Part shown: piece by piece, positions 58,781 to 64,000 of the stretch | How the letters are laid out: every line of letters begins with the position of its first letter | How positions within the stretch are numbered: the first letter of the stretch is position 1 | Source: Canibacter zhoujuaniae | GTDB taxonomy: Bacteria; Actinomycetota; Actinomycetes; Actinomycetales; Microbacteriaceae | DNA: 64,000 nt | Direction of reading: 5' to 3' | Assembly: GCF_011752015.1 (NCBI RefSeq) | Contig: NZ_JAAIKA010000001.1 | Location: forward strand, 682,001 to 746,000 | Position numbers and translations under genes: made by a program | Notes under the pieces: generated by a model | Seen by the model: the letters and a program-made list of their open reading frames with translations, nothing else | Database searches by the model: none | What the model was told of the DNA's origin: nothing

Positions 58781-59665
58781 CTATGACTCCTCTCGCAAAC
58801 AAACGGACGCAACTTCTGTCTTCCATTCTTCCGTGTTTGGGGCGTTGCTTGGTACCCACTGCGCCAAAAACTCTATGTTGCCCTGGTTGCCCGCGATCGG
58901 TGACCGTGCAAAAGCTGTTAGCTGCAGGCCGTTAGCGGCGGCAGCCTGCACTACCTCCCACACCGCCTCAAATCTGGCTTGCGGATCGCGGAGCACCCCG
59001 TCTTTGACACGCTGTTTACCCGCTTCAAACTGTGGTTTGATCAGCAGCACTGCGCTCGCGCTCGGGTTTTTCCCCAATAGTTCTGTCACTACGGGAAAGA
59101 TGAGCTGCAGTGAAATAAACGACAGATCACCGACTATGAGCTGTGGCAAGGGTGCCGCTGTGAGCTGCTGCCAGCGGCGGCGCGTTAAGTCTCTGGCGTT
59201 TTCACCCTCAATATTTGTGACGTTTGCAAGGCTTGCAACACTCGGGTGCATCTGCCCGTGACCAACATCAACGGCCAGAATATGTGCCGCTCCTCTTTCT
59301 GCGAGCACCTGCGTAAACCCACCCGTTGAAGCGCCCAGATCGAGGGTTGAGAGTTCTGCTGGGTCTATCTTAAACTTTGTTAGCGCGCTTTCCAGTTTTT
59401 GTGCGGCTCTGCTGACATAGCGGTGCGCTCCCTGCAGCGTCAGCAGCTGCCCTTCGGTTACGCTGTAGCTGGGTTTGCGCTGCACTCTGTTAGCGACAAG
59501 CACCAGCCCAGCAGCGATAACCGCCTGTGCTCGATTGCGGGTGTCAACCATGCCCGTCGCGACCAAAGCGCGATCTAAGCGCGTTTGCGGCCCTCTCCAC
59601 ACAGTTTCTGCAGAGTGGGCAACAAAACGAGCTTTCTGTTGACTCGAGATCGCTGCAACACTCAT
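58781..59665 (-). CDS. tlyA: TlyA family rRNA methyltransferase
   Basis: This 294-residue protein has an N-terminal S4-like RNA-binding domain (about 30-85, RLDRALVATGMVDTRNRAQ) and an FtsJ-like methyltransferase domain with motif I LDLGASTGGFTQVL near 105 and a catalytic Lys in LIKPQFEAGK. In mycobacteria TlyA makes 2'-O-methylcytidine in 16S and 23S rRNA, which is the target context for capreomycin. The N-terminus is about 28 residues longer than most family members; ATG 59665 has AAGG upstream. The order tlyA - nadK - recN is conserved in Mycobacterium. Confidence 0.93.
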   Translation of the reverse strand: MSVAAISSQQKARFVAHSAETVWRGPQTRLDRALVATGMVDTRNRAQAVIAAGLVLVANRVQRKPSYSVTEGQLLTLQGAHRYVSRAAQKLESALTKFKIDPAELSTLDLGASTGGFTQVLAERGAAHILAVDVGHGQMHPSVASLANVTNIEGENARDLTRRRWQQLTAAPLPQLIVGDLSFISLQLIFPVVTELLGKNPSASAVLLIKPQFEAGKQRVKDGVLRDPQARFEAVWEVVQAAAANGLQLTAFARSPIAGNQGNIEFLAQWVPSNAPNTEEWKTEVASVCLREES

Positions 59666-59748
59666 ACATCTACCTTAGATTGTGCACGCTCACACTGATC
59701 ACAGTTGCCCAGCCAGAGACCACATCTGAGCTTAGAATTTGCTGTAAA

Positions 59749-59757
59749 TGATATAAT
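59749..59757 (+). promoter_or_regulatory. extended -10 promoter of the small membrane protein gene
   Basis: TG-A-TATAAT (TG at 59749, perfect TATAAT at 59752-59757) is an ideal extended -10 element. No good -35 is found 16 to 18 bases upstream, which is normal for extended -10 promoters. It lies about 54 bases before the GTG start. Confidence 0.75.
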
Positions 59758-59810
59758 TATGACCATTGGCTAACGCTAAAACACGAATTAATTCACACAC
59801 GGAGGTCACT

Positions 59811-60104
59811 GTGACCGCTGCAAAGCGCACTGAAAACGAAAACCTGTTTGCGCAGGGCACCCGCCCACGCGCCTCATTTAGCACAATTTTACTCTTCATC
59901 GTCGCAGCGGCACTCGTGTTCGGCGGCTTCGCACTGTTCGGTCACGCTTTCGATATTGCTTCAGTATCTGAAAGCAACACAATCGAGCCCGGCGGCTGGA
60001 ATGCATTCACCGTCTTCGCAGCCGGCTTGCTCTGCGATGCTATCGGGTTCTGGCTCGCTTTCAGCTTCATTCCAGGGCGTGAAAAGATGGCGCTGGATCA
60101 GTAA
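59811..60104 (+). CDS. small two-helix membrane protein, unknown function
   Basis: This 97-residue protein starts at GTG 59811, with GGAGG five bases upstream; an earlier TTG at 59766 has no ribosome site. It has two membrane segments (about residues 25-45 and 60-82) with a short polar loop containing ASVSESNTIEPGG between them, and a charged C-terminal tail (PGREKMALDQ). No family is recognised. It has its own strong extended -10 promoter and its own strong terminator, so it is a monocistronic gene, probably highly expressed. Confidence 0.8.
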   Translation: MTAAKRTENENLFAQGTRPRASFSTILLFIVAAALVFGGFALFGHAFDIASVSESNTIEPGGWNAFTVFAAGLLCDAIGFWLAFSFIPGREKMALDQ

Positions 60105-60117
60105 TCTACTAGCTTTT

Positions 60118-60157
60118 AAAACGTCCCCGATGCTAAGCAGTATCGGGGACGTTTTTT
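60118..60157 (+). terminator. strong intrinsic terminator of the small membrane protein gene
   Basis: A perfect 14-bp stem (60118-60131, 60142-60155) has a 10-base loop and a run of six T, starting 14 bases after the stop. Confidence 0.95.
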
Positions 60158-60418
60158 ATTATCCCTAATAATGCCCCTCCTGAGCTCCGCACCCTGACAC
60201 CCTTGGCACTCTGACGGCCCTGCGCTCTTGCACCCCTGCGCCTTACGCGCCTTTACACCCTTACGCCCTTACGCGACACTACAGCAGCTTGTGTAGCACC
60301 TCTGCGCTGCGCACAGTTTCCCCATACAGCACAGAGCTTCCGTGTAGCACCGAGACTTTCCATACAGCACACTCTGCCAGCACAGAGCACTCTCTCAGTG
60401 CAATTCACAGCGCGCAGC
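60158..60418. other. gene-free region with degenerate short repeats
   Basis: About 260 bases between two terminators contain no ORF with a plausible start and ribosome site. The first part (about 60199-60275) is a run of degenerate short units such as CACCCTT, CCTTACGC and CTTACGCG. The second part holds a longer direct repeat listed separately. Composition is C-rich on the plus strand, unlike the neighbours. No tRNA or CRISPR structure was found. Confidence 0.7.
60286..60371. repeat. imperfect tandem duplication, two units
   Basis: Unit 1 (60286-60334) and unit 2 (60335-60371) both run from AGCTT, through GTGTAGCACC, to TTCC...ATACAGCACA. Unit 2 lacks about 12 bases of the middle part. A further CAGCACAGAGCAC at about 60379-60391 may be a partial third copy. 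Confidence 0.7.
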
Positions 60419-60420
60419 AA

Positions 60421-60455
60421 AATACCCGCTACATCAAAAAGAAGTAGCGGGTATT
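60421..60455 (-). terminator. terminator of the NlpC/P60 gene
   Basis: A perfect 12-bp stem (60421-60432 and 60444-60455) with an 11-base A-rich loop ends 27 bases beyond the NlpC/P60 stop, and is followed on the minus strand by TTTTGC. Confidence 0.85.
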
Positions 60456-60482
60456 AAAAGTTTGATTACTGCCGGATAAAAC

Positions 60483-61208
60483 TTATGGCAGACGCACGAT
60501 GGTGTGGTAGAAAGATGGCATTGATGGGCCACCGGTGAACTCAGCTGTCTGGAAGCCGTTCCAGCCACCGTGAACAGCTGTGCCGTTACCTGCGTAAATT
60601 GATACGTGACCACCTGAAATCATGATGTCACCAGGCTGTGCGTCAGAAAGCGCTACTGGAGTGCCGTATCTTGCGAAGTCCTGCACACCGTGGTCGTAGC
60701 CACCCTGATCGCGTCGAGTGGTGTAACCGAGTGCTGCCAGGGCGTTCTGAACCATGTCAGTACAGTCCTGGTTAATACCGATCTGCGCGTATGCAGCAGC
60801 GAGCAAAGCAGCGCCACTGCCGCTACCCGCAGCTACCGCAGGAGCCTTAGACTTAGCAGCAGCCACCTCGCCGCCATTGCCAGCAGCCGCCTGTGCATCA
60901 CGCTCGTTAGCAGGGGTGGTCTCTTCGAGTGGCTCCGGAGCTTCAATCTCAGCGAGCTCGAGAGCAACGTTTGGCAGAGCAACGTCTGCTTCAGCAGCAA
61001 CGAAGTTCTGTGTCAGGCCGCCAGTGCGCACCGCGAAGGCGACCGGATCCTGGCCGTCCTCACCTGAGTTTGCGTAGGCAGGAACTGCGAAGGTTGTTGC
61101 AAGGCCAAGTGAGAGCACGGCTGCAGCTAGTGAACGCACACCACGACGGCGTGGTGCTGGGGCGGATTTTGATACTAGATCAACCTCGGTGCTTGGGGTG
61201 AAGTTCAT
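60483..61208 (-). CDS. NlpC/P60 family secreted cell-wall peptidase
   Basis: This 241-residue secreted protein has a basic N-terminus (residues 1-25), a hydrophobic signal (about 26-45) and a likely cleavage site after AYA (residue 46). A flexible acidic/Ala-rich linker (47-130) is followed by a C-terminal NlpC/P60 fold with catalytic Cys149 (NQDCTDMV), His201 (GGHVSIYAG) and a further His213. The family cleaves peptide bonds in peptidoglycan stem peptides. The context around the Cys is DCTDMVQ rather than the usual DCSG, yet the Cys and His are present. It stands alone with its own terminator; the AT-rich 200-base leader shows no riboswitch I can recognise. Confidence 0.82.
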   Translation of the reverse strand: MNFTPSTEVDLVSKSAPAPRRRGVRSLAAAVLSLGLATTFAVPAYANSGEDGQDPVAFAVRTGGLTQNFVAAEADVALPNVALELAEIEAPEPLEETTPANERDAQAAAGNGGEVAAAKSKAPAVAAGSGSGAALLAAAYAQIGINQDCTDMVQNALAALGYTTRRDQGGYDHGVQDFARYGTPVALSDAQPGDIMISGGHVSIYAGNGTAVHGGWNGFQTAEFTGGPSMPSFYHTIVRLP

Positions 61209-61411
61209 ACCTTTAGCTTCCCTACTCTGCCTAAATTACAAAAGTTTTATTACGGTCTTATAACCGCACTTGAATAACAATAGTGGAAAATAACGGAAAT
61301 GTCACACTCAGATAAATAAATTCGTTATTTTTCTAAAGTTTCCCCGCTTCAGGCCCGTATATATAAGGAAAACTTTTTATAAAAAATTTTGCGAAGAGTT
61401 ACAGCGCGCCA

Positions 61412-62440
61412 CTACTTCCAATGGTCTTTGACCAAAATTTCCGGCACTTTAAGACCATAAATTGCCAGCCCTGAAGCGTAGATCGCTGAGCAGGCAGCGC
61501 GCAACAGATTCAGCGGGCTGTCTCCCTCAGCAACAATTTTCACGATGTGACCCTGCATTCGCACTTTTGCGCCACCAACTCTGTGCACGCCATCGCGCGT
61601 TACCCGAGTTTCCGGGTATGGCTCAAACAGTTCTGCGAGCGATCCAACTATATAGTCTGGCTGCATATCCTTTGAGGCAGCCAGCAGCTGTTTCGGCCTG
61701 TCGACACCGGTGAGCACATGCAGGGTTTTAATGCCGGCGGCACGGCCACCTTTAGTGTCGGTGTCGAGACGGTCACCAATCATCAGCGCGTTTTGTGTTC
61801 CAAACCGGGCGAACGCCGTCTCATACATCGGCTTTTCTGGCTTACCGGCGAACTCCGGCAGTCGCGCCACCGCTGTGTGCACGGCAGAAACCAGTGTGCC
61901 GTTACCGGGAGCGAGGCCGCGGGCGACCGGAATCGTCCAGTCAGTATTTGTCGCAACCCACGGAATCAGCGGCCTTCCCTCTACTTCTGCGAGCGCAAAA
62001 GCAGCCTCTGCTAGATGTTCCCACCCAACATGCGGCGCAAAGCCCTGCATCACCGCGTCAGGCTCATCATCAGCACTGCGGGTCACCACATAACCCGCTT
62101 TTTCAAGCTCAACGGTGATCCCCTCACCACCAACAACCAAAACTTTCGCGCCCGGCTGCACATGTTTTGCAAGCACAGTCACCGCCGCTTGCGGGCTTGT
62201 AACAATATCTTGCGCTGCAACACGTAAGCCAAGTTCACGCAAATGCTCTGCCACCTGTTCATCGGTGCGTGAAGCATTATTTGTGAGATACGCTAATCTC
62301 GTCTCGTTTGCCGCCCTGTTTAAGCACTCGACAGCACCGGGGATGGCGTCCGGTCCACGATAGACAACACCGTCGAGGTCTGCCAACAGCAGTTCTACGC
62401 CCGCAAGCGGAGTTACGCCATCTTTCCGAAACAACGCCAC
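61412..62440 (-). CDS. HAD-IIA family phosphatase
   Basis: This 342-residue HAD-superfamily phosphatase of the NagD type has motif I LLADLDGVVYRGP near residue 18, motif II in LTNNASRTDE, and motif IV in GDRLDTDTKGG. A C-terminal extension of about 70 residues beyond the catalytic core resembles the small domain in the mycobacterial homologue (Rv1692 type, a glycerol phosphate phosphatase). A similar role in lipid polar-head recycling is possible. The start is GTG 62440, one base after the stop of the previous gene. Confidence 0.88.
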   Translation of the reverse strand: MALFRKDGVTPLAGVELLLADLDGVVYRGPDAIPGAVECLNRAANETRLAYLTNNASRTDEQVAEHLRELGLRVAAQDIVTSPQAAVTVLAKHVQPGAKVLVVGGEGITVELEKAGYVVTRSADDEPDAVMQGFAPHVGWEHLAEAAFALAEVEGRPLIPWVATNTDWTIPVARGLAPGNGTLVSAVHTAVARLPEFAGKPEKPMYETAFARFGTQNALMIGDRLDTDTKGGRAAGIKTLHVLTGVDRPKQLLAASKDMQPDYIVGSLAELFEPYPETRVTRDGVHRVGGAKVRMQGHIVKIVAEGDSPLNLLRAACSAIYASGLAIYGLKVPEILVKDHWK

Positions 62441-62441
62441 G

Positions 62442-63872
62442 CTACACCTCTTCCGCTTCGGCTTCTTCTCCGGCTTCGGTTTCGGCCTCGGCTTCCCCGG
62501 GATCCTCTTGTGTTAGCGCAGCAGTTTCTGCAGTATCTTCTGCGACATCCTCTGCTGCAACAGTTTCTGCAGCGGCAATCTCGGCCTCAATTTCTGCCAG
62601 TTCGCGCCCGTATGCGGCAGCGTCAGTAACTTCCAGACGGTCACCTCCTGCGTGCTCTAGTAGGGCCTCACTAGCTCGGCTAGCCAGCTGTTCCCACTTA
62701 GCAGCTTCACCGGCCCGCCCAAGATCTTCGAGCACAGCAGCGTAGGCGCTAAAGAGTTCGGGGCTCCACGGAAACACCTTTTTCGGGTTTAACTGTGGAA
62801 TCTCGAGCTCTGCCAAAGCAGCATCCAGCTGGCCAAGGTCGAGCCGCGCGCCAGAAACAGCGATCGCGAGATAAACGCGTTCTTGATCCGAAAGTTTTTT
62901 CGGATCAACCTGACGGGCAACCTCAAGCGCCTTCTCCGGGCGCCCCAAACCACGCTCACAGTCAACCTCAAGCGCAATGTGCATATCTTTTCCGCTGATC
63001 CTGCGATAGGTGCGCAATTCGCGTAGCGCCATCGCAAAATCTTCGAGGGCGTAGGCTGTCATCGCCAAGGTTTCGCGCACCACTGGAATACGACCGGCTT
63101 TGCGTGCTGCGCTAATTGCGTGCTGATGCGCAAGTTCAGGATCGATGTTGATGACTAAGCTCACCATCGCAAGGTGGCGGGCAACCCGCTCAGCGTTTTC
63201 TTTCTCAAGTGTTTTCAATTCGTTGCGGGCACCGGGATTAAGGTCTTTCGCCGTTACTTCCTGTGGAATCTCCGGGTCGCGGTGCTCACCACGCACCGGG
63301 CGTAGCTCATGCTGCAGGCGCTCGGCTTCGGTAAACTCACGCTTAATGCCGCCGCGGTCACTGCGGTTGTTGCCGCGTGTGCCGCCACGGCCAAGTTTGC
63401 TTGCGGATCCGCGCTTGCCGCCATCATTAAAGCGACGGTCACCGCGGTCACTGAAACGACGTTCACCACGGTCACTAAAACGACGCTCACCGGAACGACG
63501 GTCACCGCGATCATCCTGTCTATTGCTGCCGTGCGAGCCCCGGGGTGCGCGACTGTCATGCTCAGTTTTTTTACCGCCGCGATGCTCACCACTATTGCGG
63601 TCACGGTAAGAGCGGAATTCTCCCCTCCCGCCGCCGCGGAAATCACCGTCACGGCGCTGCCCACCAGCGCGAGACGAACGCTCCTCGCGTCGTGGCCGGT
63701 CATCTCGACTGGGACGATCGTCTCGACGTGGGCGGTCATCCTTGCGTGGCCTGTCGCGCTCGAACCCACGGGAACCACCCGCCCGCGAGGATCCACGACT
63801 GTCTCGGCTACGATCATTCGGCCCGCGACGCTTCCCGCGATTTTGCGGCGCGTCAAAATTCTTCTCAGTCAT
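62442..63872 (-). CDS. Arg/Gly/Asp-rich protein with TPR-like core
   Basis: The product has about 476 residues in three parts: residues 1-180 a disordered Arg/Gly/Asp/Ser-rich region with repeats, 190-400 a helical TPR-like core (ARHLAMVSLVINIDPELAHQ, then ALEVARQVDPKKL), and the last 60 an acidic Glu/Ala tail. The position next to the HAD-IIA gene matches the TPR protein Rv1691 of M. tuberculosis. The basic first part could bind RNA or DNA; the acidic tail could pair with it. The ATG at 63872 has AGAGGA four bases upstream; an ORF start at 63986 is unsupported. Function unknown. Confidence 0.8.
   Translation of the reverse strand: MTEKNFDAPQNRGKRRGPNDRSRDSRGSSRAGGSRGFERDRPRKDDRPRRDDRPSRDDRPRREERSSRAGGQRRDGDFRGGGRGEFRSYRDRNSGEHRGGKKTEHDSRAPRGSHGSNRQDDRGDRRSGERRFSDRGERRFSDRGDRRFNDGGKRGSASKLGRGGTRGNNRSDRGGIKREFTEAERLQHELRPVRGEHRDPEIPQEVTAKDLNPGARNELKTLEKENAERVARHLAMVSLVINIDPELAHQHAISAARKAGRIPVVRETLAMTAYALEDFAMALRELRTYRRISGKDMHIALEVDCERGLGRPEKALEVARQVDPKKLSDQERVYLAIAVSGARLDLGQLDAALAELEIPQLNPKKVFPWSPELFSAYAAVLEDLGRAGEAAKWEQLASRASEALLEHAGGDRLEVTDAAAYGRELAEIEAEIAAAETVAAEDVAEDTAETAALTQEDPGEAEAETEAGEEAEAEEV
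63426..63497. repeat. three 24-bp tandem units in the Arg-rich protein gene
   Basis: Three 24-base units encode RRF(S/N)D(R/G)G-type octapeptides (residues about 126-149). The units differ by a few bases each, so they are old or selected at protein level. Confidence 0.75.
63691..63744. repeat. three 18-bp tandem units in the Arg-rich protein gene
   Basis: Three 18-base units encode DDRPxR hexapeptides (residues about 43-61). They lie in the same reading frame, in the disordered N-terminal region. Confidence 0.7.
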
Positions 63873-64000
63873 GGTATCCTCTGTTAGATTGTGAGCCCCG
63901 CAGGAGATTGCGAGTGCGCTAGCGCCAGAAAATGCGCGATCAGTTCTCTTCCATCCTTGCACACTCAGCTTTAAGTAGCGCGACAAAAGTTCAGATTGTC

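Noticed and set aside
58255-58935. 226-residue plus-strand ORF
   Set aside because: Antisense to nadK and tlyA, Ser/Thr/Arg-rich, no plausible start.
61209-61411. Possible c-di-AMP (ydaO) riboswitch before the NlpC/P60 gene
   Set aside because: Such leaders are known before actinobacterial wall hydrolases, but the conserved ydaO core sequences are not seen; the region is simply AT-rich.
63426-63744. Possible CRISPR-like repeats
   Set aside because: The units are contiguous, in frame, and code for peptide repeats; there are no unique spacers or cas genes.
63309-63887. 192-residue plus-strand ORF
   Set aside because: Mirror of the Arg/Gly/Asp-rich repeats; composition is Thr/Ala-rich because of the repeats on the other strand.
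63873-64000. Coding sequence upstream of the Arg-rich gene
   Set aside because: The in-frame extension to 63986 has no ribosome site and an unlike composition; no other gene end could be recognised before the window edge.

Overview
The window looks like a chromosomal segment of an actinobacterium, most likely a Micrococcales member of the Microbacteriaceae type with lower GC than is usual for that group. The evidence is actinobacterial-style RpoB and RpoC, a GuaB plus GuaB3 pair, DUF3817 and DUF4190 membrane proteins, a TlyA-family methyltransferase, a CIRCE-controlled groES, a long bifunctional PutA, and many GTG and TTG starts. From memory, the right third follows the Mycobacterium tuberculosis order Rv1691 to Rv1713 (TPR protein, HAD phosphatase, tlyA, nadK, recN, pyrG, xerD, parA, pseudouridine synthase, cmk, der), with informative gains and losses. 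No insertion sequence, prophage, CRISPR array or rRNA gene was seen.

Positions 1 to 11.5 kb: the 5' two thirds of a PcrA/UvrD helicase gene (cut by the window edge), a Bax-inhibitor-like membrane protein, then a leftward purine and respiration cluster guaB - guaB3 - SURF1 - DUF3817 - guaA, headed by groES with a perfect CIRCE operator. A THUMP-like methyltransferase, a DUF4190 protein and a HAD-IIB phosphatase follow. Two transcription terminators here lie inside the 3' ends of coding sequences.

11.5 to 22 kb: a leftward oligopeptide ABC transporter operon (lipoprotein, two permeases, fused double ATPase) that ends in a DUF885 metallopeptidase, so uptake and hydrolysis of peptides are genetically coupled. 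Upstream of it lie three unrecognised genes, two of them for membrane proteins. 22 to 29.6 kb: rpoB-rpoC; RpoB carries Asn at the rifampicin-site His position. 29.7 to 32.8 kb: a glutamine amidotransferase, an esterase and an amino-acid permease. 32.8 to 37.6 kb: putA with a divergent LysR regulator. 37.6 to 43.8 kb: an ABM-domain protein and a second peptide ABC transporter with a divergent Lrp/AsnC regulator. A tRNA-Pro(GGG) follows.

44 to 64 kb: the syntenic housekeeping block on the minus strand. Two points stand out. scpA and scpB, normally between parA and the pseudouridine synthase gene, are absent from this site. A plus-strand, translationally coupled three-gene cassette (PF03773-type permease, TIGR03943 partner, secreted Ig-like/propeller-like protein) sits between parA and xerD. 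This cassette is the best candidate in the window for an incompletely described system. A short membrane protein with its own promoter and terminator, a repeat-bearing intergenic region, an NlpC/P60 protein and an Arg/Gly/Asp-rich TPR-like protein complete the right end.
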